Shown here piece after piece: positions 1 through 12,480 of a stretch of DNA of 64,000 nucleotides. Position numbers and translations under genes: made by a program. Origin of the DNA: Paragordius varius (taxonomy: Eukaryota; Nematomorpha); assembly GCA_964247055.1 (NCBI GenBank), contig OZ176056.1, positions 4,712,001-4,776,000 on the forward strand. Reading direction: 5' to 3'. The first letter of the stretch is position 1; every line of letters begins with the position of its first letter. The notes beneath the pieces were generated by a model. The model made no database searches. It had not been told where the DNA came from and saw only the letters and a list, made by a program, of their open reading frames with translations.

Positions 1-392
1 TTCCATATAGGTCTATGAGTAGGGGTCTATCGGTTGAAACTGAGACGCCATACAAAAATGGCGTGGTTTTGGAGCTAATTTTCAAAAACTTAAGAAGCCA
101 TACGAGTTAAATAAAGGTTTTAAATAATACCCATAAAAAGGTTAAAATTATAGTATAGCGGTTTTTTCCGTTAGTTATCAATTTGGGGCCCTGACAGTGA
201 ACAATATATTAGTATGAATGCACAGTTTTGAAAATGCTATGAGATCATAACTATTAAATAATGTTTCGAAATAATCCACATATATAGATTACAATTGTGT
301 TGATCGCTTTTTTCAAATAGCGCCCCCTCCCCTTTCTTCAAGAAGTCCGAATGACTTCTTCGAGCTGCGTAGCAACCCGAGATTTACGCTAT
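1..392 (+). mobile_element. Helitron-like element, 3' part (cut by window edge)
   Basis: The first ~300 bases match the last ~310-bp satellite unit and terminal block of the element at 30368-32383. They end in a short palindrome (GAAGTC...GACTTC near 340-360), a second hairpin-like stretch (CTGCGTAGCA) and CGAGATTTACGCTAT followed by T. The same terminal block appears reversed at 56058-56280. A hairpin about a dozen bases before a CTRR-like end, with insertion before T, is the Helitron rule. No coding sequence is visible, so this copy is non-autonomous. Confidence 0.6.
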
Positions 393-1464
393 TTTAATAA
401 AATACCTTATGAGCTGTAGAATTCATGTGTTAAAACGCCAGGGAATTAGTCGAAATGCGATAACTACATTAAAATGACGAAATTCTTTTAAAGAGGAACG
501 TTAAATTTTAATAATAACAATGATAATAAGTTAGTGAAGATATATACAGGAAGAATTAATATTCTTCATAATATAAAATGCCCTTTTTACTTTATTAATT
601 ATAAAAAGCAAAAATAAACTTATAGTCAAACAATGCAGAGTGTATTCCCAACTAAACATTTTTTTCAAAACAGCTTTATCTTAGTTGTAATTTAGTAAAT
701 TATAATTTATAATGCATTAGTTAGATTAATAATATTAAATTTTTTAATCTAGTGATTTAAACCAGTTTCCAACCATTTAAAAATATTTATTTAGCTATCA
801 TTCGATTGCTATAAAAGATTTGATGATAACTATCATTGATATAGTCTTTAGGCTAAACATTTCTTGATAAATTGTTGAAATTTTTTACATATATTTTAGA
901 AATTATATTTTTCCATAAAATCCTGCATTATATTAATCTACCAATTTAGATAATTCTTAAACCTTATATATTTATTCAATATTAAATTGAAACTTTTAAA
1001 ATTAAATGCGCTAAAAAACTGCTATTTATAAGAAAGAGAGAGGTGTTTAAAAGAGTTTACATAATTAATTATTAATTTTCGTAGGAACCTGGTTTTCAAC
1101 AGAATATATATGAAAATATTTTGATATAGATTGTAAAAATTTATAATATTTCACTCCCATTTTTGAACTACCTTAGGAATAATCAGATATTTAATGTATG
1201 AATAATAAAGGTTATATCAAATCCTGCCTAATAAAATAGTAATTTGTTTTATAAACCTGCAATAATATAACCATGTTCTAAACTTAGAAAAATGCGAATT
1301 CATAACAATAATACAGAGTAGGCAAAACAAAAATATTATATTATACTAACTAATTAATAATCGATTTTAATAATATTCTCCGCATATGATCATGAATCTT
1401 TTTTATTAGCGAAGCAAGAAAACCAACAAGTGTCACGTTTCTTAATTAAGTATTTACTCAAATT
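393..1464. other. intergenic, upstream of GPCR gene
   Basis: AT-rich sequence with no convincing reading frame, repeat pair or RNA gene. It should hold the promoter and 5' UTR of the receptor gene, but no clear core element stands out. Confidence 0.4.
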
Positions 1465-3147
1465 ATGGTACCACATCATATTCCAAATAGTTTTCAAATA
1501 AATATAACCTTGTCCAATTCAAATAAACCACAAGTTTCAGTGTTTGAATGGACAGATATCCCAAATTGTCTTACGTCAACCCTTGGCCCCGGCAACAAAA
1601 TCTTTCGTCACATCATAATACCCATTTTGCTGTTGATTGGGATAGTAGGAAATGTATGTGGCTACATAATCTTAACAACGCTCCTACGCTCCTTTAAACA
1701 GCCCGTCTATTATTTCTGGAAGATTGTTACGATTGAAAATATGTTAGTTTGTTTACTGCTTTGGAGCCGTTATTTTGCAAAGGCACCATTTTATCATTAC
1801 CGGTATGCGGTGGAATCGAATGTTTGGTTAGCTTTTTACGTATACAATAAAATTTTGGCACGTTCCCTCTTTTATAACAGCTTTGTTGTCATAAGTTTCG
1901 TTATGATAGATCGGTTGTTAGCTTTGTACCAGCCATATGTTTATGCCACTTGGATCAGTACTAATAAGTTTTGGAAATTTGCTCCTTGGATAGCTTGGAT
2001 TATCCAATTAATACTACAAACAATCATTGGCTTAAGTTCTCAAATCGTTCCATGTATGACGACAAGTAGTAAGATAACGTCACAAAAAGAAATTTTTTAC
2101 CAATTTAACTTTTATTATGTGCCATACCATGCCATCATACTTGCTATTCAATTGTGCTTTTTCCATTTCCTACCCTTCTTAATAACTCTCGCATGTGGAT
2201 GCCTCGTAAGTCGAAAACTTGAACGTTTTTATGAAGGTTTGAGTTTTACCCAATGTACACCCTCATTGCAAACATCTTATCCACCCAATACCTTAAATTC
2301 TAATGCCGAATCCGGGAAAAGATTTGCTCAAGCAAACCTTTTAAAAGGCAGCTCTAATTCTAGTTCAGCTCGCGTTTTTAAATTTCCTATTGCATGTAGG
2401 CAACGCATTATACATGATATCAATAGAAAATGGAATAAACTTAGCCCGAAATCAATTAAAAGGGATAAAAATAATGAAACTATTACGAATCTAGCTTTAA
2501 ATTCGATTCATGCATTTCCTCTGCCCTGGGTATCCAGTACTACTCTCGAAACTAAATATCCCAATAAAATTTACCCCGCTAATATTGCTAAAGACCCCTT
2601 AAGTATTATTGTTAAACCGTTGAAAAACGATGCTATGGTTACCTCATCTCAACCAAAAATGGCCTGCTATTTTACCACAAACCATTTAACAGCAACATTC
2701 ACAACTGAAAAAGATTCCTACCCCTTATCCATTAGAGCTCCCATATTTTTATGGCCAAATGTAGGGACACCACCTCAATTAACAACTAGCACCGATGAAG
2801 TAATAAATAAACGGCGTACTTTAATAAATCATACCCCGTCACTCACAGACAGGCGTTGCTATTCTCAACGATTAAATATATATGGTGGTATATTCCTATC
2901 CATCTATTATGCTGCATGTATGCTACCAGAAACCATATTAAATTTGTACGAATTTATGTTTCGCATCAGAGGTGGCCAACTTCCTACCAAACCTTTCATC
3001 GATTTTATGGATTTCGTTTTGTGGATTGATGTATGTTATATTATAACTGCAATTTATATCTATTTATTGTTTGACAAAAACTGTCACCGAGCATTAATTA
3101 AGTATGAAATGGGAATTTTACGAAAATTCCTAAATTTTTTTGATTAG
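1465..3147 (+). CDS. class A (rhodopsin-like) GPCR, divergent, intronless
   Basis: A 560-residue seven-helix receptor in one exon. Visible parts: Asn-glycosylatable N-tail (NITL at 13); TM1 ~48-72 with the GN pair (N63 at position 1.50); TM2 ~82-102; TM3 ~128-150 ending in DRLLALYQP instead of DRY; TM4 ~172-192; TM5 ~220-248 with FLPF (P237); a very long third intracellular loop ~249-470, rich in Ser/Thr/Asn; TM6 ~471-497 with CMLPE (P488); TM7 ~513-536, which lacks NPxxY. No Cys is seen at the start of TM3, so the usual ECL2 disulphide may be missing. The order and the GN, DR and two Pro marks support family A; peptide receptors are the nearest style, but the ligand is unknown. The start is the first ATG of the frame. 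A possible AATAAA lies at 3369-3374. Confidence 0.82.
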   Translation: MVPHHIPNSFQINITLSNSNKPQVSVFEWTDIPNCLTSTLGPGNKIFRHIIIPILLLIGIVGNVCGYIILTTLLRSFKQPVYYFWKIVTIENMLVCLLLWSRYFAKAPFYHYRYAVESNVWLAFYVYNKILARSLFYNSFVVISFVMIDRLLALYQPYVYATWISTNKFWKFAPWIAWIIQLILQTIIGLSSQIVPCMTTSSKITSQKEIFYQFNFYYVPYHAIILAIQLCFFHFLPFLITLACGCLVSRKLERFYEGLSFTQCTPSLQTSYPPNTLNSNAESGKRFAQANLLKGSSNSSSARVFKFPIACRQRIIHDINRKWNKLSPKSIKRDKNNETITNLALNSIHAFPLPWVSSTTLETKYPNKIYPANIAKDPLSIIVKPLKNDAMVTSSQPKMACYFTTNHLTATFTTEKDSYPLSIRAPIFLWPNVGTPPQLTTSTDEVINKRRTLINHTPSLTDRRCYSQRLNIYGGIFLSIYYAACMLPETILNLYEFMFRIRGGQLPTKPFIDFMDFVLWIDVCYIITAIYIYLLFDKNCHRALIKYEMGILRKFLNFFD

Positions 3148-3576
3148 CCTATCATCATAACAATGTTGCATGCGCAAATTCAATATATATGATTATTCAA
3201 AAAATGTTTTAATTTTTTCCAGGTTACTTGTTTTAAATTAGGCGACACCCCCTTGGAATTAAAGTGTGGGGGAATGTTTTGATATGTGACCACTCTATTT
3301 TAATATTATGTACAATATATATTTTATATAGGTATCTTAGATGAAGGAAAAATAGATAAAGGTACGATAATAAATATTCTATATTCCACTCTTTTATACT
3401 TTTATGTTATATATATGAAATAGCAAATAGATATTAAACCTTTTAAATAGAGCCAAGCCTGTAAATTAGCTGATGTGGATATCATTTTTCCTATTTTTAA
3501 AAGTTCCATTCAAGTAAATATATAGAGGGTGAATAATAATTGGAAAGGACATTAAAATGAAGTTTAGTAAGGTCTA
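3148..3576. other. GPCR 3' flank
   Basis: AT-rich sequence with an AATAAA at 3369-3374 that could end the receptor mRNA. Nothing else supported. Confidence 0.4.
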
Positions 3577-3832
3577 CAGGGGTGTCCAACATACAAATGG
3601 TTTAGCGGGCCGCATTTGGGGAATATATGGGAACAAATATTTTATTAGATTTTAGACCTGACTGTAAAAACAACTATTTCTTTTAACATTTTTTGCTAGT
3701 TTATTGCCAAAATTCTGTTATATTTATCAGAAAATTGTTTAAAAAAATATTTTTTTCTTCGATTCCTTAAAATTTTGTATTTGAAATTTCTCCCCGGCCG
3801 CACAAATGTTTAAAATTAGAACCCCTAGCCTA
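3577..3832. mobile_element. short non-autonomous element, hAT-like ends
   Basis: Begins CAGGGGTGTCCAACATAC followed by a GCGGGCCGC-type GC-rich patch, and ends with a diverged inverse (CGGCCGCACAAATG...AGAACCCCTAG). The same layout recurs at 11116-11398, 12262-12480, 17318-17608, 22985-23265 and 37231-37518. The CAGGGGTGTCC end and subterminal GGGCCGC are common in hAT-type MITEs. No target duplication is clear here. Confidence 0.5.
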
Positions 3833-4199
3833 GTATGTAGAGACAAGGCGGTTGGTATAAAAAGCAAATGATACCTTTACCTATACATAAATCAAATGTT
3901 GTGCATAATTTTAAATTAATAAGTAAACCATAAAGCATAAACGGAAAAAATGAGGTGGCATTCATCATAAAAACCACGACTTAAATGTATAGATCTAGGA
4001 TGTAGAGGCTATTCCTTCCCACACAGCAACTAAATGGCTTAAGGTTATTAATATCGAATTAACTTACTTATGGGATAAATTTAAATATAATTTATCATTG
4101 AAAATAAGACAGCCTGCTATATCAAGCTTGCACAAAAACACCATAAAAAGAATTTGATTCTGATAAATAAATGGGATCATCATGGAGCTTTTTTGTAAC

Positions 4200-5130
4200 T
4201 TACATGTTTCATTACAGATTTTTGTTAAGTGTAACCTGTAATAATTTCATCAAATAGTATTTCCGGAAATAAAATTGGTCTAACACCTAAGAATATTTAT
4301 TAGGATTTATCGGAAATTTTTGGTCCCGATTTAAGATTACACCCAAAAGTTTTAGTTATATATGAATTATTTTGTATCATTCGAAAGAGCGCAAAAGAAT
4401 GAATCTTTCGAATAGTTAGCATTTAAATTAATCTGACGTAAAAGTCTTTGCCTTTATATGGTAAAAATTTTACACCCATACATAAGTCAAAAATTTTCAC
4501 AAATAAATTAATATAAATCATATAAAATATTTTAATATAATTATTAGGGTTAATATAAAATTGAAAAAAAATCTTTGAAAAAGCTTTTAGTTTTAATAAA
4601 AATCATTATCAAAAGAATTTTACCTAGTGGATACTAAAATGCATAGTTATAACTTCTTTAAAATTTTGAAATTAAAGAGAATAAATTATTATTAATGAGA
4701 TGGGAATTTTAAAAACCCCTAAAACATGGATGTTTTGAATGACATAAATAAATATGTATTTAAATCAAATAACTTTATGTTACCATTTATAGACATTTGT
4801 TTACATCCATTAATTTAAATATATAAAGAAAAACGCTCTCGCTTGCGTTTGTCGCTGCCTATGTCCAATATTAACTATCGATATAAAACATAGAAGTATG
4901 CATTTCATAGAATTTATTATTCTTTCGAATGATAATATTGCAAATGGGCCTTTGTTGTTATTTTTCAAAGACAAACATTTTTTAGTAAAATTTTGATTAA
5001 AAGGGCGCATAATCGTCAAATAAAAAAATGTAGATATTATTTTTAATTCAACTTAACCGTTAAAATGTTAGTAAATATCATAGAGTACAAAAAACCCGAG
5101 TGGCAAAAAAATTTCTTTAGTGTTATAAGA
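4200..5130 (+). repeat. ~1.1-kb interspersed repeat, copy 1
   Basis: Matches 46310-47390 (same strand) and 62450-63480 (opposite strand) in scattered blocks along the whole length. The best preserved core is CTCTCGCTT..CGTTTGTCGCT followed by CCTATGTCCAATATTAAC near 4835-4880. No coding capacity; ends not sharply defined. The family is unrecognised. Confidence 0.6.
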
Positions 5131-5690
5131 ATTGCTCCATCGAAAAATCGAATAACGGACATATGAATTTTTTGGTAAAGATACCGAGAACTTTTGTTAA
5201 TAAATAAATATATTAAAAAATATATGGAAAAAGGCAAAACTTTAATTTGTATTTACATTCAAATATTATATGTAAACTCCAAAAGTCTTACAACTCCGCT
5301 AAAATAAGTTTTTCTTACCAAAAGAACAGAGATTGGTAAGATTAAAGATAGATATCGAAAAAAATTATTTTATTTACGAGGTCTTTGCAATCATTATGCA
5401 AAGATGATGGCAAACTGTATATTTTATCAGTAATTAATATCAATTAAAGCCCATTCATTTATTGAGTTATGTGGCACCCACGCCATATTTGAGCTGGAAA
5501 TATCCCGTGAAGCCATTCCTGTTTTAACTTAAATGAAAATGTATTAGTATTTTATTTTTTAATTATATAACATTTATTTTTATAGTTATTATAAATATTT
5601 TGTCCACTAAGACATATCCATATAATTTGGAATTTATAGATTATAATTTAATTTCAAGAGTGTGAATTAATTGTGTGATGTAAACCATAG
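5131..5690. other. intergenic, downstream of sulfotransferase
   Basis: AT-rich 3' flank of the minus-strand sulfotransferase gene. TTTATT near 5573-5579 reads as AATAAA on the minus strand, about 110 bases past the stop codon, and is a candidate poly(A) signal. Confidence 0.4.
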
Positions 5691-8600
5691 CTATTCATAA
5701 GTAAAATGTAGATCAGGGACATCTTTCATTTTTAAATCATATACGGTATCAAAGATAAAGTTATCTTCCTTGTTAAAATGATTTTTCCAATCTCCAATAA
5801 TTCCTAAACAATAATTTGTATATTTTGTTTATATTTTGAAATTGTAACAATCAGACGTTTTACGCATTTTAGTTTTTTCATCTTTGAAAAACCAAAAAAT
5901 ATTTTAGCTTTAAAATTAGTTTATTAAAATTACCTTTTCTTATAAACGGACTCTTGGTGGAATCAAAAATAGGTACTTGACTTCTATTTATGTGGGGATT
6001 TCCCTTCATTTTATTAAAAGAGCAATGATCACAAATGCTAGATATTTGTGCTTCAGTGAAAGAATAACCTAGGAATGAAGCCAATTTCTCCACAACTTTC
6101 GGCAAGTTCTATGGATAAAAATTGTTTCTTATTCATTATAAAACTAAACTATTGGTTAGTTTTCTTTTCTAAAAAGTTTAAGCCCGAACCATACAACAAT
6201 ACCAATTTATTCAATCAATAATTGCAAAAACTGTTGCAAAACGCAAAATTTTGATTAGTGGAATATACAATGCGAAAAGGGGATGATAATTATTTATATA
6301 AGGTTTTAAATTAATTTACTACCCCGAACCTATCCATAAAATATTTAATCTTGTCCTTAAATATACTCTTTAATTGAATAAAATATGTTATTTACTGGAA
6401 AAAATATTCGTAAAAAATAACAGTTTTTATGCTTATATTTCGAAGAATAAATATTACATAAAGGCTCGCCGAACGTTTGTTCTTTTAAAAAAATTTGATA
6501 ATTAAACCAGTTATCCATTACGCCTTTGAGAAGGATAAATAAAAAAATAAAGTTTTTTTTAAGACTTTTATAACATCACCACAGAGAACAGATAACAAAA
6601 TTATAATAGGAGATTGATTTAGCATAAAGTGAAGGTAAATCAAAAATACCCAATAGCGGTAATATAAACGCTTAAATTTCCAATGATGTATATTCAGTTT
6701 TAGATTTATCATCATTTCTAATATACCATTTACAATTCAAATTCACCCTAAAAATAAATTATGTGTTTTCTGGCTAATATAACTCAATATTAATATGAAA
6801 TTTATTTTTATGGAATAGTTTATAATTTTTTTAGTATTATATAAATTTTAAACATAGCACCTTATTTATTTTAGGGTGAATTCGAATTGTTCGGGGGTAA
6901 ATTCGATTTGTTCAAGGAGGGTATTCGGACTGTAAATGGTATATTATAAGGTAAAATCTATGATTTTATTAGAATTATTTAAATGCAAAATTTATTTTTT
7001 AAAAGAAGCTTTGCATAACGGGCAAATCGTAGTGCATGAAAATGTAATTGAAAATTTTAATCATCTGTTTTATTAAAAGTTTATCCTTATTTCGTTTTAT
7101 AATTATGAATAGTGATTAAATGAGTAAATTTCAATGTAAAAAGTATATAAATGTAGGCTAGAAAAAATTAGGGGATTTAGCGACATATTCGCAGTTTTGT
7201 TTATCCTAAAAACCCAAAAATTTAGACGTTTTTAAAAAAAGTTTTATGTTAAAAACTATTTAAAATTATAGATCTTATACTTATTATTAAATTTATGTTT
7301 TTAATAATAATCACCTGATCTATTATCACTAAAATGAAAAAAATAACGTTATATATATGTGGGATTTTTAAGTTACCGCATCTTTTCAAATTGATTAAAT
7401 TACTATTTTCATATCTTCGTAACGGATAATGCATATGTTAGGCAAATAATTATGTTTCCAATATGATTTTACATGTTCGAACCAGGAGCCCAAACAAACT
7501 AAATTATAAAATATATAATAAAAAATATTTCAGATCTTAATTCGTTAAAATAATAATAATTTTATGTATAAATTTACAGTAAACATAACAATTTTCTAAT
7601 GTTCTAAAATAAAATTTGGCAATATGGTAATTTTTTAACAACAATAAATCAAAATCTCTTAAACTATTATTACTTTACAGTCATGTATCATTTATTTTAT
7701 CAAAAATTTATTTTTTTTTCGTTAAATGGTTATAGATATTTGGTAGTAAATGGAAAAAACAAGAGCTCTATGGTAATTCTTATACTTTTTTGATGAAAAT
7801 GATAAATACCATAGAGCTCTTGTTTTTTTCATTACTTACCAAATATTTATACTCATTTAATGAAAAAAAAATAAATTTTTGATAAGATAAAGGATACATG
7901 ACTTTAATATTATGAAAAAGGCAGAACAAGGAATGAAAATATAGATAAAAAGCATAAAAACCAAAAGACAAATTTTATTTTCAAAAACAACCATATTTTT
8001 ATAAATTTAAATTTTTCCTACATATATATTTAATTACAATTAAAAAAATGGAAATATACATCTCAATTTCACGCTTTAAAATTTAACACAATGAGATATA
8101 AAGGAAATCAAGTTGAAAAAAGTACAGTGGTTAAGAAATGTTTGTCCTTATATTTTTATGTTTTGTCCGTATAATTTCAATTTTTGCTTTAACTTACCCT
8201 TTTCCTCCAAAAACAGACTGAGAAATGTTTGAAAGCTTTTATCAAAGCAACCCAAATCAATGGCCATTTTGTGATGATAATAAAATGAGACAGCCAAATC
8301 TTTCGGATTCCTCATCACATATACAATCTAGAAAAGAATGATTATAATGGAATATATGGCCGCAATGTACACCTTTATTTCCATTAAAATTTTGAGATAT
8401 TGACCCATATTAATTTACACAAAATTAACAGAATTTATTTCAACATATATTAAGCATTTTGTTTCCATTGTAAAAAGTAAAATGGCAAAAGATACTATAT
8501 TCAAACCTGTATCGCAATATATTGGATATTAGGTTTTTTTTGGGAAAATTCATAAATGGCAATTATTGAAAAAAAAATGTTTAGTAGAATAAATTTAATA

Positions 8601-11600
8601 AATTACAATGAAAAGCTGAAAAGGCTATTTAAAATTATGATCAAAAAATAAAATTAATAGGCGAATAAAAGCAAAACTGCACCCTCCAAGGTAAAAAATA
8701 CACAACTGCCACAATGTTTTAAGTCTCACATAATAAGAAACCATTTTACCCGTATAAAAAATGGGGGGTGTATTTATAGAAATAAACGGACATGTTACGG
8801 AAATAAATGTTTCCTGGTATGAAATGGCAAAAGAGTTAGAATATTTTGCAGATTACTAAATCACAAATGGATTAAAATAATTGTTACAAATAATTTTGGT
8901 GTCAAGTAACAATATTATTTTTGTAAAAAACAGCTATTGATTGCAGAAGATAAATTCTTAGAAACTTAAATGATTCTTTAACACTTCGATTTAAATTGGG
9001 GTACCAAATACCCCAGACTAAATTTAAGTTAGTACTTTTAAAAAACTACTGAAGGAAACGGTATCAACTTAAATTAATGCTTCTATTCTAATAAAAATTA
9101 TATAAGCTAAAATATAAATAAAATTTTGTTTTAAAAAAAATTCCATGGCAAACTACTTCTGCGCCATTTTATTTTACAAAATTTGTGCAGAGTGTCGTGT
9201 TCATTTAAATTTTAAAGTAAAATTTAAGCTTTTTTATATTTAAATCACATCTAACATTGATAGAAATAGAAAAAAGGGTTTATTTTGCATTATTTACTTA
9301 TGCACACATGTCATGTTGACTAAATTTCCTTTGTGTTTTATCTTAAAAAGATATCAAGTATTTTCAAATATTTTTTAATTTCGGATTAATGTTATATAAG
9401 TGCAAACTTTTGCCATGGTTAACCTTCCATATTTTATAAAGTATTAAATTTTAAATACTCTTGGGGTAACTACCCCAAATTAAATTGTAGGTTTGAAATG
9501 AATATGTTGTATCCAAGTGTAATACATAACAAGAAAGGCGGAATATTTTAGGGGTAAGGTATAAAATTATATATTTTAACATAGTCAAAAAAGAATTTTT
9601 CTGAGAATGCTTTAAAACTAATGTGCTATTTAATAATATTTAGATTAAAAAAAAGGGGCTATACGATTTCCAGAAAAATTATATCTAAATAGTCTAAGCT
9701 TATTTGGAAATTGTTGATGAGATAGACAAACGTGACCTGGTCAAAATAGGAGTTACTTAAACGAGATCCGGTTAAAGCAAAATGTTTAACCAGGAAATAT
9801 ATATTAGCAAGAAGATAGAACAAATTCTTTTTCCAAATTTCACTCTCTATAAAAATGTTAATTTATGTAAACCTCTAAACATTTCAACCATAATTTAAAA
9901 CTTTAAAAATATTACCTCCAAAAAGAATGTAAAAACCTAAGTCAAAATCACAAAATGTAATTAAACTTTGCATCCATACGCTTTAATCGCTGGTGGTAAC
10001 CATGAATAGGGTAAGTGTGTTTGCAACAATCTTGGGCGTGGCAGAGTTGCTAATTTTGAAAGACTCATTTGAAGGGCTTCAATATGTACGATACGTTGTG
10101 AAATATCCAGGGTAGAAATTTTATCCAAATCTCCATTGTTTGTGATAAGAGAAATGATCTCTGATGCCCATGTAGTTCCTATATATCGGAATAAGGTTAC
10201 GGAGGATTAATTTTACGTAAAATTAACTTTTATTAAATAAATTTCGAAATGGCTCAGATGGTATATAAGCTAAAAATGGATGATAAAAACAAGAAAAGCT
10301 TTGACTTATTGGATTATGAAATATAATAATTAAACTAACCTTTATTTCTAATCTTCTAATAAATGCTAAAGATTTCTTGTTTTAATCACCTTTAAGTAAA
10401 ACTTAAACCGTTTTTTTGTTTTGATCAGCCCATCCAATGTTTTAAAATATAAATTTATAAAATAGTTTAAATACTTTGAACATAACGATAATTATATAGA
10501 GATGAAATTCTTTTAGGATGTTAATTTTCAAACAAGTTTTTCGAAGTATATGAAAATTATGTAAAATTTTTAAAAATGCGGCGGTATAATTTTTATTTAT
10601 ACACTTGGGCCATTAAATTATTTTATTTAATAAATGCTGTTAGCATGCCATTCGCCAATAGTTTGATTTAAAGAATACATCATTATTATCCAAAGTATAT
10701 TATTCACTTAAATTTAAATTAAAATACGTTGTATAATAATAAAAATTTTCAACCTTAATTTAATCATTAAAATTTGTGATTGTATTAGCATTCAATGGTC
10801 ATTTTAAAGTTTTCTTATGCTGTCATAAAGTTTTTTTATGCTGTCATATTTAATAATTTAAAATGAAAAAAACCCAACATAAATATAATGTAATATAGTT
10901 TTAGCACCTTAACTTATTGAAATTGAAACATAAGTTTGACTCTGTTTATAATTTGATGGAAAAGCATTTTATAAAATTTATACCACTAAATTCCTATTGA
11001 TAAAAATACAACGTAAGCTTATTATGCAAAACCATCAATACACATAAATTTTAATTAAACATTTGTGATTATTAGGTTAAAAATTAACATTAAATTTTAC
11101 AAAAATGCAACTTTTGATCTAGCAGGGCGGCAAATACGCCGCCCCCCGAAATATTACTGCAGCCGGCGAGAAATTTACACTAAAAATTTTACGAAATATA
11201 AGGAAACTTGTTCTAAAATTAATTGTTGAATTAACTCTCCGAAATTTGGCAATAAAACAGCAAAATGTTAAAATAAATAGGTTCCAGCCTTATGTTTAGA
11301 ATCAAATAAAATATTTGTAATAGCTCATGTTTGCGAATGCGACCTGTCGGATTTTTTGAATCAAAAATGCACCCGCAGCTAATTGTGTTGGACAGAGCTG
11401 ATTTATACTATCATAGGGGTTGTAACATAATTTGTTTAAGTTTAATATTTATGATAGTTAATAAATTTCGAAATCTTTAATATTAATTTACCTTTTTATA
11501 CCTAGCGCAAAAATGATAGTTATTTCGAGTGATTTTAAATACATAAGTGGCATATTCAATTTTCCTTTTTAAAATTTTGAGACCAATTAATTCTCATAGC

Positions 11601-12214
11601 TGTTGGGTAATTTTTAATATCCATGATATATTGCAATGGCAAAGTATTAAAATATCTTACCAGATTTTGGATATGTCGCTAAAATAACGTCATCGGGGAA
11701 GACCAACATATCCTGCAAGTTATTTAAATGTTGTGGACTGAAAAAGTATCCTGGATACAATATTTCATTCCATTTGAAGGGATTCTCTATTTTGCTCGTG
11801 TAATCGTGGACGCGTTTGTCAAACTCATGATTAGTAAAGGTTGGGCTGGTAACTCTATTGTCACATTCTGATAAATTACAGTAAAAATTAAATTTATGCG
11901 GACAAAATGTAATGAAGACAAATATTTGCTTTCAGAAGACGGCTATACTGTTTTAAACTTGATTTTTTAAACATACTTTGTTGTATTAAAAATTGCCAAG
12001 TGTGAAATAGATATATAGATATATATATTGGTAACACAATCAATTATATATTTTACAATTGTAATTAAATAATTAATATGGGAAAAACTAAGTGGTTTGA
12101 AACAGTATGATTTTGATTTTGTAAACAAAAATTTGTCTTTATATTATATTAAATTAAACTTTTACCTGATAATTCATCCACTTTCTCGGTGAACAATCCC
12201 TCATCATTTAGCAT
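5691..12214 (-). CDS. cytosolic sulfotransferase (SULT1-like), 7 exons
   Basis: Transfers a sulfo group from PAPS to a small acceptor. Coding exons on the minus strand: 12214-12166, 11867-11661, 10178-9967, 8327-8198, 7498-7404, 6108-5934 and 5803-5691. All have GT/AG borders and matching phase; the total of 981 bases gives 326 residues, slightly above the usual ~295. Family marks: 5'-phosphosulfate loop TYPKSGTTW (81-89), catalytic His in QTHLP (H140), 3'-phosphate site RNPKDLAVSFY (162-172), YEDMK (226-230), and the C-terminal RKGIIGDWKNHF (288-299). No signal peptide. The start ATG follows directly after a TATAG acceptor-like site, so an upstream non-coding exon or a trans-spliced leader is possible. 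Introns hold several short elements (6722-6953, 7672-7912, 8979-9522, 11116-11398). The substrate cannot be told from sequence. Confidence 0.93.
6722..6953. mobile_element. TATACCATTT element with 21-bp repeats (subfamily a, copy 1)
   Basis: Starts TATACCATTTACAATTC and ends with GTAAATGGTATA, with TA at both borders. The left end has one CAATTCAAATTCACCCT unit; the right end has inverted units with an exact 21-base period (GGGTGAATTCGAATTGTTC.., GGGTAAATTCGATTTG..). Lies in sulfotransferase intron 5. Non-coding. Confidence 0.75.
7672..7912. mobile_element. foldback MITE, ~110-bp inverted arms
   Basis: Two near-identical arms in opposite orientation, running from GTCATGTATC at 7681 to a centre near 7795 and back to GGATACATGAC at ~7890-7900. 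The ACAAGAGCTCTATGGTA block (~7759-7775) is exactly inverted at ~7806-7822. The transcript could fold into a long hairpin. Lies in sulfotransferase intron 4. Confidence 0.7.
8979..9522. mobile_element. TTAA-flanked short element, copy 1
   Basis: Shares ends and interior with 44460-45004: TTAACACTTCGAT..AATTGGGGTA...ATACCCC on the left, and ACTACCCCAAATTAAAT...ATCCAAGTGT on the right. Non-coding; sits in sulfotransferase intron 3. The best copy (44460-45004) has TTAA at both borders, the target used by piggyBac-type elements. Confidence 0.6.
11116..11398. mobile_element. short hAT-like MITE, diverged copy
   Basis: GCAGGGCGGCAAATACGCC at the left and TGTGTTGGACAG at the right, with GC-rich subterminal patches, resembling 3577-3832. 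Lies in sulfotransferase intron 2. Diverged; boundaries approximate. Confidence 0.4.
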
Positions 12215-12261
12215 CTATACAGGTGCAAAAAAAACCTATTAATTTATCTAATTTTTAGGTT

Positions 12262-12480
12262 AGTCGGGGTGTCCAACATATGAATAATTTGTAATTTATT
12301 TTTTTAATATGCTCACAAAATCTTGGTAATAGTTATGTTTGTTAAACAAATTTATGAAATAACTATAAAATAGTGGACCAACAAGGATATAATTGTTATT
12401 GCTTGGGTTAGTGTTTTAATTTTAATAAAAAAATGATAAAAGGCGGCCCGAAAGCCATTTGTGTTGGGCATCCCTGTGAT
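12262..12480. mobile_element. short hAT-like MITE
   Basis: Left end CGGGGTGTCCAACATATG, right end AGGCGGCCCGAAAG...TGTGTTGGGCATCCCTG. The ends are inverted relative to each other, and the same family occurs at 3577, 17318, 22985 and 37231. Lies just upstream of the sulfotransferase start, so it may sit in its promoter region. Confidence 0.55.

Noticed and set aside
5878-6105. Stand-alone small gene on the minus strand
   Set aside because: It is exon 6 of the sulfotransferase plus intron read-through.
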